A stretch of 24,542 nt of DNA from CAG-841 sp963656825 (GTDB lineage Bacteria; Bacillota; Clostridia; Oscillospirales; CAG-272), in NCBI GenBank assembly GCA_963656825.1, contig CAVKJG010000031.1:1-24542 (forward strand), in the 5' to 3' direction. Made by a program: the position numbers and the translations under genes. Positions 6,264 to 13,039 of this stretch are shown here, in pieces (the first letter of the stretch is position 1; each line of letters opens with the position of its first letter). The notes beneath the pieces are model-generated. The model was not told where the DNA came from and did not search any database. It was given only the letters and a program-made list of their open reading frames with translations.

Positions 6264-7110
6264 TGGTTTCTCCTTTCGCTTTTACTTTTGCTCCGTTTAT
6301 AAAGTGAATGGTTATTTTTCCGTGTGAATCAACCGTGATATGAGACACGGTGTGTTCGATGAGTTCGTTATCGACATCCTCCAGCAGTTTCCGATTTAAG
6401 TAATCCCGTTTGATTGTGTCTGTCAGTTCTTCGGAGATGTCGTATTCACAACTGTCATATTTAAGAGAAGCGAGGTTGAGAATATCTTCGAATGCAGTGT
6501 CGAAATTGACGGTAGGGGAGGAGATAAGTTGATTGACCTCTTTGGTTTTGGCTGTTAACTGATACTCGGACTCATAGGTGTCCTGCGGCTCAATTTCGTC
6601 AAGCAGTTCGGGGTGCCGGATGACCTCATTCAGAATATCCGTAACTCCTTGATAGAACGATTCATCACCTAACACAGTCTTTGCACATTTTTTGCATCTC
6701 CATTTTCTGTACTGTTTGCTTTGCACATCATGCCAGATGCGCTCTCCGCACTCTTGGCAGAAACTGCGTTTCTTCAGAACCGTGGCTCTCGGGTCTGTGT
6801 TGTAACCACCGTATTTTGATGCAATCAGCTTCGCAACAGCTTGAAACTGTGTTGAGTCTATGATTTTCGGGTATTTCCCTGTTCCACAGTACATCGGGCA
6901 TTCGAGAATCCGTTTAACCATCTGCTTATTCCATGCGGTTTTACCTTGGAAGTAATCAACCTTTTTCTCGGTTAACTCTTTTGCAATGGTAGCAAATGAT
7001 TTTCCGTTAAGGTATCCGATGTAAATGCCTCGAATTGTCGAGGCGGCATCTTTATCAACGCTGATGCATCCATTGCAGATTGTGTAGCCATAGGGGATTG
7101 TCCGATTCAT
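6244..7110 (-). CDS. Recombinase-like protein lacking the catalytic domain
   Basis: This 288-residue protein starts directly with the Recombinase DNA-binding domain (PYGYTICNGCISVDKDAAS). That corresponds to about residue 165 of the full-length enzymes. A complete zinc ribbon (CQECG and CKKC) and a C-terminal helical region follow. No resolvase domain or serine motif precedes it, and the gene fits exactly between its neighbours: its ATG overlaps the upstream stop as ATGA (7110/7107) and its end overlaps the next start. It is therefore a designed gene and not a decay product. A role as a DNA-binding or directionality partner of the two active recombinases is inferred. Confidence 0.85.
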   Translation of the reverse strand: MNRTIPYGYTICNGCISVDKDAASTIRGIYIGYLNGKSFATIAKELTEKKVDYFQGKTAWNKQMVKRILECPMYCGTGKYPKIIDSTQFQAVAKLIASKYGGYNTDPRATVLKKRSFCQECGERIWHDVQSKQYRKWRCKKCAKTVLGDESFYQGVTDILNEVIRHPELLDEIEPQDTYESEYQLTAKTKEVNQLISSPTVNFDTAFEDILNLASLKYDSCEYDISEELTDTIKRDYLNRKLLEDVDNELIEHTVSHITVDSHGKITIHFINGAKVKAKGETNGSTQN

Positions 7111-8666
7111 TTGCGTGTTTTCCTTTCTATTTTTTCGTTTATAACAAGACCGCCAATCAGCGTGAATTTGATTGTGTCACCATCGTCGGCGGTAATTCCT
7201 TTGACCATGGACTCATACAGTTCTTCGTCGAATGCGATCAACTTGTCCGGACCTTTGTCAAGGATGTTCATGAGACTTTTGATGCTTGTTATGGCTTTGT
7301 CGGCTTCGTTATTATTAAGAAACAGCCTACGCTTGGAACGTAGACTGTTCAGAGAGTTATTCAGTTCATTGCTTTTGCTGCGGAAAGTTTGTTCATCCAT
7401 CAAACCTTTCTGACGTAGCTGCGCCATCATTGCCAATTGGTCATTGATGATCATAATCTTTTCATCGATTCCGACAAACTCCCGGCTCTGTGCCATGATC
7501 GAGCTTTTCAGTGACACAAGCTGCGTGATAACTGGCTGAAGGATAACTTTTTTATTCTGCCTCAGTTTGTTGTAGAGTGTTACGAAAGCCGAGTATATCT
7601 CGCTTTCGGGGATTTTCTTGACATCACATTTGCGTGTATCATTATAATAGGTTCCGCACCCCCAATAGCGTGTTTCTCCGATATTGATCTGTCGGAAAGT
7701 CGAGCCACACTTCGCACATTTGATTTTCCCACTCAACGGAACGGGGGAAGATATCATATCTGCATTCTTCGGTCTTCTTGCAAGCCTTAACGCTTGAGCC
7801 GCTTCAAAGGTTGCTTTGTCGATGATCGCAGGGTGACTGTCTTCCACATAGTAAGCATCCACTTCGCCGTAGTTTTTCTTCCTTTTGAACGGAAAGGTTT
7901 CGGTACGATATCGCTTTCGATAGAGTTGATCCCCTATATATTTTTCGTTTCTGAGGATATATTCTACGCATCGGCGTGACCAGATCCCGATTTTGCCCGA
8001 CTTGGGAACCTGCTCGTCGTTGAGTTCGTGATAAATACGCTTGACTCCTTTTCCGGCAATGTAGTCGGAGTAGATTCTGCGCACGATTTGCGCTTCCGCT
8101 TCGTTGATGACCAATTTGTGATTGACCAGATCGTATCCGTATAGCGCATTTTTGAGCAGGTATTCACCGCTTTCCATGCGGTATTGCTCTCCCATCCGGA
8201 CATTTTTCGATATCGATATGGATTCTTCCTGGGCATGAGACTCAAGCAGCGTTAATCTGAACTCTGTTTCCTCGTTGGCGGTATCGAGGTTCTCTTTTTC
8301 GAAGAAGACGGTGATACCGAGGCTTTTCAGAAGTCGGATATATTTCAGGCACTCCGTTGTATTGCGTGCGAATCGGGAGATTGACTTGGTGTATATCCGG
8401 TCAATTTTTCCTTTTTCGCAATCTTCCATGAGTCTGTTGAACGCATCTCTGTTTTTTGTCGCGGTTCCGCTGATTCCTTCATCCGCATATACATCAACAA
8501 GTTCTTCGGAATTGCTTTCTTCGAGCATTTTTTTGTAGTGTATATACTGTGCTGCAAAGGAGTTTAACTGGTCTTCTTTACTTGTACTGACACGGACATA
8601 CGCCGCAGCACGGATTGTTTTCTCGCTTTCCTTGATCGGGTTAATAACTGTAATCTGCGGTTGCAT
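7107..8666 (-). CDS. Large serine recombinase (first of trio)
   Basis: A 519-residue recombinase. The resolvase domain has AAYVRVSTSKEDQLNSFAAQ, with nucleophile Ser27, and TKSISRFARNTTECLKYIRLL. The Recombinase domain includes NEKYIGDQLYRKRYRTE, and the zinc ribbon has CAKCGSTFRQ and a later WGCG/KCD pair. A coiled coil and C-terminal domain follow. ATG 8666 is preceded by AAAGGAG at 7 bases, and a promoter lies at 8730-8702. It is the first gene of a three-gene, overlapping cluster. With the other two it probably integrates and excises the element represented by 3-14 kb. Whether the two active proteins act as a heteromer is unknown. Confidence 0.9.
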   Translation of the reverse strand: MQPQITVINPIKESEKTIRAAAYVRVSTSKEDQLNSFAAQYIHYKKMLEESNSEELVDVYADEGISGTATKNRDAFNRLMEDCEKGKIDRIYTKSISRFARNTTECLKYIRLLKSLGITVFFEKENLDTANEETEFRLTLLESHAQEESISISKNVRMGEQYRMESGEYLLKNALYGYDLVNHKLVINEAEAQIVRRIYSDYIAGKGVKRIYHELNDEQVPKSGKIGIWSRRCVEYILRNEKYIGDQLYRKRYRTETFPFKRKKNYGEVDAYYVEDSHPAIIDKATFEAAQALRLARRPKNADMISSPVPLSGKIKCAKCGSTFRQINIGETRYWGCGTYYNDTRKCDVKKIPESEIYSAFVTLYNKLRQNKKVILQPVITQLVSLKSSIMAQSREFVGIDEKIMIINDQLAMMAQLRQKGLMDEQTFRSKSNELNNSLNSLRSKRRLFLNNNEADKAITSIKSLMNILDKGPDKLIAFDEELYESMVKGITADDGDTIKFTLIGGLVINEKIERKTRK

Positions 8667-8701
8667 ATCGTTCTCCTTTCTCTTTTGTCAGCACACAGTA
8701 T

Positions 8702-8730
8702 ATCATATAAATTTCAAAAGTCCAGCTCAA
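8702..8730 (-). promoter_or_regulatory. Promoter of the recombinase trio
   Basis: On the - strand TTGAGC (8730-8725) and TATGAT (8707-8702) have a 17-base spacer. They lie in the 68-base gap between the SHOCT-like gene and the first recombinase, about 36 bases before its start. Confidence 0.5.
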
Positions 8731-8734
8731 ATCC

Positions 8735-8899
8735 TCACAAATCCGCAGAAGTAACAATAAGTTTGCAATGTTGTTTTGCGCGGAGCTTTGCAAGTGATTT
8801 TTCGTATTCATCTTTCGTGATCTTTTCATTTTTCAGAAGCATAAGAAGAATTTCCCGCTGTATTGCAAATCGAATGCTGACTTCAATTTCGTTATCCAT
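8735..8899 (-). CDS. Small SHOCT-like protein
   Basis: A 54-residue protein from ATG 8899, which has AGGAGG 5-6 bases upstream; a longer frame to 8965 has no such site. The segment ILLMLLKNEKITKDEYEKSL followed by AKLRAK has the pattern of SHOCT (short C-terminal) domains: a helix, a turn with ITKDEY, and a second helix. These are oligomerisation or interaction motifs. Its start overlaps the end of the MazF-like gene by 8 bases, so the two are translated together, and the recombinase trio follows. The order MazF, SHOCT, recombinases looks familiar from clostridial elements, but I cannot verify that here. Confidence 0.65.
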   Translation of the reverse strand: MDNEIEVSIRFAIQREILLMLLKNEKITKDEYEKSLAKLRAKQHCKLIVTSADL

Positions 8900-9266
8900 A
8901 GAGCCTCCTGTATGTTTTGAAAATATCAATGCCAAGGCTTTCGAGGGATGCCCGTTCAACGGCATTGGCTGACTGCTTATCTATTCTTCCAACATAGTTT
9001 GAAAGGCGGCTCTTGTCGATTGTCCGAATTTGTTCGAGCATCACCATTGAGTTTTTTGGAAGCCGTCCTTCTTCCATCTTGATCGGTACATGAGTGGGCA
9101 TCCGCAGTTTCTTCTTTCTGCTTGTGATTGCCGCAACGATCACGGTGGGGGATGCTTTATTTCCGATATCATTCTGAATGATCAGAACCGGTCTTGTTCC
9201 ACCCTGTTCACTACCTGTTACGGGACTGAGGTCAGCGTAGTAGACCTCATTTTTATGAACTGTCAT
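8892..9266 (-). CDS. mazF: PemK/MazF-family mRNA interferase toxin
   Basis: This 124-residue protein has the MazF fold signature. The N-terminal EVYYADLSPVTGSEQGGTRP loop leads into VLIIQNDIGN, then SPTVIVAAITS and the PTHVPI strand. MVMLEQIRTIDKSRL and a C-terminal helix follow. The family cleaves mRNA at short specific sites and arrests growth. Length is normal (110-120). ATG 9266 has AGGAGG upstream. No MazE-like AbrB-fold antitoxin is adjacent; the only upstream candidate is the TGA-interrupted ORF at 9340-9588. In element contexts such toxins can act as stabilisation modules. Antitoxin identity is open. Confidence 0.9.
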   Translation of the reverse strand: MTVHKNEVYYADLSPVTGSEQGGTRPVLIIQNDIGNKASPTVIVAAITSRKKKLRMPTHVPIKMEEGRLPKNSMVMLEQIRTIDKSRLSNYVGRIDKQSANAVERASLESLGIDIFKTYRRLYG

Positions 9267-9297
9267 TTTCTTTCTACCTCCTGATAATTATGTAAGA

Positions 9298-9345
9298 GGC
9301 TGATGGTTGGATTAATCGGATTGTCCGAACAGTGCGCCATCAGCC
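9298..9345 (-). promoter_or_regulatory. Nested inverted repeat in the mazF leader
   Basis: GGCTGATGG (9298-9306) and CCATCAGCC (9337-9345) form a 9-bp outer stem, and TCGGA/TCCGA (9316-9320, 9324-9328) forms an inner stem. The structure contains the stop codon of the upstream small ORF and ends about 30 bases before the mazF start. There is no T-run. It could be a protein-binding site or an RNA element that links translation of the two genes. Confidence 0.4.
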
Positions 9346-9588
9346 GAAATAGTTAGACTCAATTTCTTGAGTAATAAGTTCGTTTTGCTTTTTGTATGTC
9401 TTATCGTATTTGTCGCCCGACATCCCCGATATTGTGGCTTTCACCACGGGCATATAACAGACGGTTGTCAGCGTAACAACCTCATTGGCCTCTCACCAAC
9501 CGCCGGGTACTCCGGCATCCGCGCTTTCGGCTACGGAAGTATCATTATCCCCAACACCTGTTATGGCCTTCTCCTGATTGCTACTCAT
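9340..9588 (-). pseudogene. Small ORF interrupted by an in-frame TGA, upstream of mazF
   Basis: From ATG 9588 the frame reads MSSNQEKAITGVGDNDTS and on for 31 codons to TGA at 9495-9493. It then continues open in the same frame for 50 codons (EANEVVTLTTVCYMPVVKA and later YKKQNELITQEIESNYFG) to TGA at 9342-9340. The second part looks like genuine protein, with a helix ending in ITQEIES. The simplest reading is an 82-codon gene broken by one nonsense mutation, or by one sequencing error. A start inside the second half has no good ribosome binding site. Its position directly upstream of mazF makes it a candidate remnant of the antitoxin, but I recognise no antitoxin fold. Confidence 0.4.
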
Positions 9589-9815
9589 GAGTCCAAGTCC
9601 TGAAGGGCAAATTTGCCGTTCGCTTGTGTGGCTTGCGCTTTCGCGCGGCGTCGGTAACGTATCTGCTATATCGGTATTCAGTTGTCATAGATCAGTGAGG
9701 ATTTCTTTGGCTCCTCACCTATATGAAAAAAAACGGGGTTTTGGAAAGGTGTTTTTGCAAAAAAGCAAAATAATTTTTTAACAACCACCGTTGTGCTGTT
9801 TTTTTCAGCAATCAC
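9589..9815. other. Intergenic region between divergent operons
   Basis: No convincing gene is present. Visible structures are a perfect 12-bp palindrome GGCAAATTTGCC (9606-9617), a GCGC-TTTC-GCGC hairpin near 9647, and GTGAGGA/TCCTCAC (9695-9701, 9712-9718) with a 10-base loop. TGCTG/CAGCA flank seven T near 9794-9810. A 35-codon basic peptide frame on the - strand lacks a ribosome binding site. The promoter for the mazF side should lie here but I could not identify a clear -35/-10 pair. Confidence 0.4.
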
Positions 9816-9844
9816 TTGACAAACTATCTCTCAGGGAGTATACT
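9816..9844 (+). promoter_or_regulatory. Promoter of the DUF3990/XRE toxin-antitoxin pair
   Basis: A perfect TTGACA (9816-9821) and TATACT (9839-9844) are spaced by 17 bases and lie 38 bases before the ATG at 9882. The strength of the promoter fits a TA operon that is normally held down by its own antitoxin; the palindromic AGTATACT at the -10 is a possible operator core. Confidence 0.75.
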
Positions 9845-9881
9845 ATAAGCAGATATAACTCTTTAGAGACATGGAGGTATT

Positions 9882-10559
9882 ATGAAAACACTGACACTTT
9901 ATCACGGATCGACCGATATCATTGAGACACCTGTGTTCGGTAAAGGAAAGACATATAACGATTACGGGCAGGGATTTTACTGCACGGAAAATATGGAACT
10001 GGCGCGTGAATGGGCTTGTCTGGAAGGAATCGACGGTTATATGAACCGGTATACGATAAATCTTGATAATATCTCGGTTCTAAATCTGCGTGATCCAGAA
10101 TATTCAATCCTTCATTGGCTGACAATTCTAACTGAAAATCGGAAGCTGCGCATCTCGACACCTGCCATGCGGCGTGGTGTTGAATGGCTCCAAAATCATT
10201 TTCACATTGATACGACTTCTTACGATGCCATCATCGGATACCGTGCGGACGACTCTTACTTTTCCTTTGCCCGTGCATTTCTAACCAATCAGATCTCTCT
10301 TGCTCAGCTTTCTTACGCTATGAAGCTCGGAAAACTGGGAGAGCAGTTCGTTCTGATGAGCCGGAAGGCTTTCGATACCGTTCGCTTTGAGGGATATGAA
10401 GCCGTAGATTCTTCGGTTTATTATGTGAAACGCAAAGCCAGGGACGAAGAAGCCCGTTCTTCCTACTTAAAGGTTTTGGAAGAAGCAGATGAGAACGGCA
10501 TTTATATGCGTGACATCACTCGCGGGGAGGTGAAACCGGATGACCTGCGCTTACAGTGA
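9882..10559 (+). CDS. DUF3990-like protein, probable ADP-ribosyltransferase-fold toxin
   Basis: A 225-residue protein. The N-terminus has LYHGS, followed by KGKTYNDYGQGFYCTENMEL and AREWAC, and later LGEQFVLMS. These three blocks fit the H-Y-[E/Q] arrangement of the ADP-ribosyltransferase-like DUF3990 family. His in YHGS and Tyr in GFYCT would bind NAD, and EQF would be the catalytic-position segment. The protein is soluble and has a charged C-terminal helix. ATG 9882 has GGAGG 4 bases upstream. The downstream XRE gene overlaps by 20 bases, giving the usual toxin-antitoxin coupling. The target is unknown, and enzymatic activity is inferred from family likeness. Confidence 0.7.
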   Translation: MKTLTLYHGSTDIIETPVFGKGKTYNDYGQGFYCTENMELAREWACLEGIDGYMNRYTINLDNISVLNLRDPEYSILHWLTILTENRKLRISTPAMRRGVEWLQNHFHIDTTSYDAIIGYRADDSYFSFARAFLTNQISLAQLSYAMKLGKLGEQFVLMSRKAFDTVRFEGYEAVDSSVYYVKRKARDEEARSSYLKVLEEADENGIYMRDITRGEVKPDDLRLQ

Positions 10560-11184
10560 GCATTACCTTGACGATGCAATGAACAATCTCGGAGAAGCCG
10601 TGGATTACGCCGTTCACGCTTGCAAGCTGACTGCCGATGAATTTATGGAATTGTTTGTTACAAGCGAATATGCGGAGCAGTTTGCTTCGGGCGTTGCGAA
10701 GGTCGTTTCGGGGCTGTCGGGTTCCGAGCTTGTCCTGAATGTTCTTGAGCGTTCCGGCAAAATGTTACCGGAGATTCCTTCGCCAAGACTTGAATACGAC
10801 TGCTCACCGGAATACTGGTGCGGGTATATCCTCGCATATTTTCAGTGGAGTACCGGTATGTCGTTCAAAGACATTCTGAAGGTTCTTCCTATGCGTGAAA
10901 TAGAACGGATGTATCCCGCCCTGCATGAAGCGTCGGAAGAAAAGGCAGTGGATGTGTTCTCCGACAGAATCCGGCAGAGTATGACTGCGGCAAAGCTGCA
11001 AACGGTACGGAAAGCAAGCGGTATGTCACAACGTGAACTGTCCGAGAAGTCCGGAGTCTCTCTGCGCAGTATTCAGCAATATGAGCAACGGGCAAAGGAC
11101 ATCAACAAAGCTGCAACCGATAGCCTGCTGTCGCTTGCCAAGGCACTCGGGTGTCGTGTTGAAGATCTGATAGAAATTATTTGA
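10540..11184 (+). CDS. XRE-family protein, probable antitoxin of the DUF3990 pair
   Basis: A 214-residue protein with a C-terminal helix-turn-helix of the Cro/C1 (XRE) type at about residues 150-212: LQTVRKASGMSQRELSEKSG, then VSLRSIQQYEQ, then LLSLAKALGCRVEDLIEI. The N-terminal ~145 residues form a separate helical domain, starting with a segment that resembles DUF3791-type antitoxins (AVDYAVHACKLTADEFMELF); that likeness is tentative. ATG 10540 has GGGGAGG 9 bases upstream inside the toxin gene. It probably neutralises the toxin with the N-terminal domain and represses the promoter at 9816 with the HTH. A strong terminator follows. Confidence 0.75.
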   Translation: MTCAYSEHYLDDAMNNLGEAVDYAVHACKLTADEFMELFVTSEYAEQFASGVAKVVSGLSGSELVLNVLERSGKMLPEIPSPRLEYDCSPEYWCGYILAYFQWSTGMSFKDILKVLPMREIERMYPALHEASEEKAVDVFSDRIRQSMTAAKLQTVRKASGMSQRELSEKSGVSLRSIQQYEQRAKDINKAATDSLLSLAKALGCRVEDLIEII

Positions 11185-11188
11185 CTGT

Positions 11189-11224
11189 AACCCGGCGGAC
11201 GATTATCTTGTCCGCCGGGTTTTA
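11189..11224 (+). terminator. Rho-independent terminator of the TA operon
   Basis: AACCCGGCGGAC (11189-11200) and GTCCGCCGGGTT (11210-11221) pair over 12 bp around a 9-base loop, followed by T residues. It lies just after the XRE stop and before the convergent sigma-like gene. Confidence 0.9.
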
Positions 11225-11233
11225 TGCTGTCGG

Positions 11234-11821
11234 TTAGTTCAGGTAGCCTCGCTTCTTACACTCTTTTTTGAGTTTCTTCTTGGCAGATTCAATACTGTCA
11301 AGTATTGCAGTATGACTGCATCCTTCTTCGACTGCGATGTCACGACTGGATATTCCAAGTCCAACTGACTTGTAATATCTTCGTCTTTGTACCGGAGTGA
11401 GCGTATCAAGAAGTTCCAGCATTGCCGTTTCGTCTTTGGGTGGAAATTGTTTTTCTTCCTCCGCTCGGATAAATTCATCTTCAACTGATTCGTCACAAAC
11501 CAGATCCGTTTCCAGCAAGTTTTCAATGCTGACGTTTTTTCTTGTCGTGAGATCGTCATGCCGGCGGTAGTGCAATGCTTCTTCTGTAAGTCTTGCTTTC
11601 CAAGTATCAAAATCCGCCACCGTCATTTCATGCGAAGGTACTTCTCTGCGGATGGTAATCTTCTTTCCTTTTCCGCCTTCTTTCCTGCGGTACTCGACAA
11701 TATGAAGGTTTCCTTTTTCGTCTTCTTCCTTGCGATAGGTAATGATCTCGTCTGCAAAGTTGTAAACGAGGTCTGTAGTGTTCTTATTGAGCTTATAAAA
11801 CTCTGCGTTCTGAAAATCCAT
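11234..11821 (-). CDS. Sigma-70 region 4-like (element-type sigma factor) protein
   Basis: A 195-residue protein. The C-terminal ~60 residues (LLDTLTPVQRRRYYKSVGLG, SSRDIAVEEGCSHTAIL, then a lysine-rich helix) match region 4 of sigma-70-type factors. That is a helix-turn-helix that reads the -35 or acts as a regulator. There is no clear region 2. The N-terminal part contains an Arg/Lys-rich strand segment (EYRRKEGGKGKKITIRREV). Such short sigma-like proteins are common in clostridial phages and conjugative elements and are thought to control element genes. ATG 11821 has GGAGATTAC just upstream, but this site is buried in a long inverted repeat (11825-11885). Convergent to the TA operon. Confidence 0.7.
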   Translation of the reverse strand: MDFQNAEFYKLNKNTTDLVYNFADEIITYRKEEDEKGNLHIVEYRRKEGGKGKKITIRREVPSHEMTVADFDTWKARLTEEALHYRRHDDLTTRKNVSIENLLETDLVCDESVEDEFIRAEEEKQFPPKDETAMLELLDTLTPVQRRRYYKSVGLGISSRDIAVEEGCSHTAILDSIESAKKKLKKECKKRGYLN

Positions 11822-11824
11822 TTT

Positions 11825-11885
11825 GTAATCTCCTTGAATTTTTGATTTTTGAATTTACGGTTGAAATCAAAAATCCGGAGATTAC
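11825..11885 (-). promoter_or_regulatory. Leader hairpin that masks the ribosome binding site of the sigma-like gene
   Basis: GTAATCTCC at 11825-11833 (the SD, GGAGATTAC on the - strand) is the exact complement of GGAGATTAC at 11877-11885. Inside it TTTTTGATTT (11839-11848) pairs with AAATCAAAAA (11864-11873). The resulting hairpin has 9-bp and 10-bp stems and hides the SD of the gene starting at 11821. Translation would therefore need the hairpin to be opened, for example by a protein, another RNA or a change in folding from the upstream structure at 11953-12067. Confidence 0.7.
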
Positions 11886-11917
11886 GGGTATTCAGCGATG
11901 TAAGGTTCCCAAGGCAT

Positions 11918-11952
11918 AAAAAAAGTCCTTTCTGCCGGGAGGCGGAAAGGAC
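11918..11952 (-). terminator. Second of two tandem terminators in the sigma-like gene leader
   Basis: On the - strand GTCCTTTCCGCC (11952-11941) pairs with GGCAGAAAGGAC (11936-11925) over 12 bp with one G-T, loop TCCC, and is followed by seven T (11924-11918). It stops transcripts that come from the 12104-13035 genes before they reach the sigma-like gene, unless antitermination occurs. Confidence 0.8.
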
Positions 11953-12067
11953 AAAAAAAGAGCCGCATGAAGGTCGTAACAACGCACCACAAAAGACGAA
12001 TCCTATTTGGGATTCAAATCTTCATGCGGCACTTGGGACGTTACGACTTTCATCGACTCCTCGGCTC
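11953..12067 (-). promoter_or_regulatory. Leader region with mutually exclusive pairings (riboswitch- or attenuator-like)
   Basis: Three interacting blocks are visible. GCCGCATGAAG (11962-11972) is complementary to CTTCATGCGGC (12020-12030). GTCGTAAC (11973-11980) is complementary to GTTACGAC (12040-12047), extended to 14 bp by ATGAAG/TTTCAT. GAGCCG (11960-11965) is complementary to CGGCTC (12062-12067). The first and second pairings cross each other, so they must compete or form a pseudoknot. A small GAATCC/GGATTC hairpin (11998-12015) sits inside. On the - strand the first pairing ends in TCTTTTTTT (11961-11953), so it is a terminator and the second pairing an antiterminator. No known riboswitch class was recognised. 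Confidence 0.6.
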
Positions 12068-12103
12068 ATACACGAGTATTATTTAATTGTTGAGGTAATT
12101 ATC

Positions 12104-12385
12104 TTATACGCGAGTCCTTGCGGTCATAGTTGCGACAGGTCGCGTATGCGGCAGGTACGAATAGTGCCTGTAGTCGGCAGCGTTATAAACCGCGACTTGT
12201 CCGCAACGATTGCAGAAAGCAGAAAAATGTCCTTGCAGATCTTCGTATTTATCTATCGTCCTGAGCTTGCAGAACTTACACGGGATTTTCTTCTGCTCCA
12301 TTGTTGCAACGGCTGCCATTAAAGGCGCGTTATCCTTTTTGACACGGGCGATGTATTCCCGGTCGAGAACAATTCTTTTTGGCAC
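12104..12385 (-). CDS. Small zinc-ribbon protein
   Basis: A 93-residue protein with two cysteine pairs, Cys36/Cys39 (PCKFCK) and Cys58/Cys61 (FCNRCG), typical of a zinc ribbon. Basic segments lie on both sides, and it ends in a basic tail. GTG 12385 (PKRIVLDREY follows) is preferred because GGAGG lies 9 bases upstream; the in-frame ATG at 12400 would place that GGAGG inside the gene. It follows the ImmA/IrrE gene with only a few bases between and is probably co-transcribed with it. A nucleic-acid-binding role is likely but unproven; the family is not recognised. Confidence 0.65.
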   Translation of the reverse strand: MPKRIVLDREYIARVKKDNAPLMAAVATMEQKKIPCKFCKLRTIDKYEDLQGHFSAFCNRCGQVAVYNAADYRHYSYLPHTRPVATMTARTRV

Positions 12386-12390
12386 TGTTA

Positions 12391-13035
12391 TTACCTCCAT
12401 GTAAAGAACGATGCCGTCAGCAGGTCATATTCTTTAAATGGTTTGTGATCAACCATGTTCAACCTGTCAAGGCGATACAAAAGGCAGGTTTGAGATACTC
12501 CGAGATAACACGCCATCATCCGTAGTCGATAGCGGTCTTCCGGGTAGAGATAGTGATCATCAAACACAGTCACTTTATCTTTGCGCATAAAGGTGAACAT
12601 CGACCAGCCGACAAGATTCGGACGGAGCAGAAGACAGGAGGCTACCACGTTTGCTTGCCATTCCTTGAAATCATCTTCCGTCACAAGGCTTTTGCGTGAA
12701 CTTTTGATGCGGTAATTCACAACCGTTTGCGGAGAATAGGACGGATCCTGCCAATTGATCAGATCGTGTCCGCACTCGTGAGCAATCGTGAAGTTTCGCT
12801 CACCGGCTTTCTTGTCATCGAGCAGTCTGTTGTCGAGAATGATCTGATTTCCTGTCCGCATTCCTTCGATTCCTGTGTCAGGGTCAAAGGCAAAATAAGA
12901 AATGTCGAGTTTTAAGTAATCTTTGGCGAAGGCTTGAATGTCAAGCGGATCGTAGCCATCATAGGTGTTTCCGAGATAGTCCCGGAGGATGAAGTCGGCG
13001 AGCTGTTCAAACTCGGCTTTTGTACATATGATCAT
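12391..13035 (-). CDS. immA: ImmA/IrrE-family metallopeptidase
   Basis: A 214-residue protein with the zinc-binding HECGH motif at residues 86-90 inside ERNFTIAHECGHDLIN, and a glutamate-bearing helix downstream (DFKEWQANVVASCLLL), as in DUF955 proteases. In ICEBs1 and related elements ImmA cleaves the element's repressor ImmR after DNA damage or quorum signals. Here the gene is divergent from an S24-type repressor (13331-14047), so its substrate could be that repressor or another one. It is expressed from the consensus promoter at 13240-13212, after a stub of a Y-family polymerase gene. ATG 13035 lacks a strong ribosome binding site. Confidence 0.88.
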   Translation of the reverse strand: MIICTKAEFEQLADFILRDYLGNTYDGYDPLDIQAFAKDYLKLDISYFAFDPDTGIEGMRTGNQIILDNRLLDDKKAGERNFTIAHECGHDLINWQDPSYSPQTVVNYRIKSSRKSLVTEDDFKEWQANVVASCLLLRPNLVGWSMFTFMRKDKVTVFDDHYLYPEDRYRLRMMACYLGVSQTCLLYRLDRLNMVDHKPFKEYDLLTASFFTWR

Positions 13036-13039
13036 GTAT

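Noticed and set aside
9606..9710. 35-codon basic peptide on the - strand between the divergent operons
   Set aside because: There is no ribosome binding site before its ATG and its composition is typical of chance GC-rich frames.
11953..12067. Hammerhead-like ribozyme because of GATGAAAGTCG on the - strand
   Set aside because: The invariant CUGAUGA core and correct three-stem layout are absent; competing terminator/antiterminator pairings explain the structure better.
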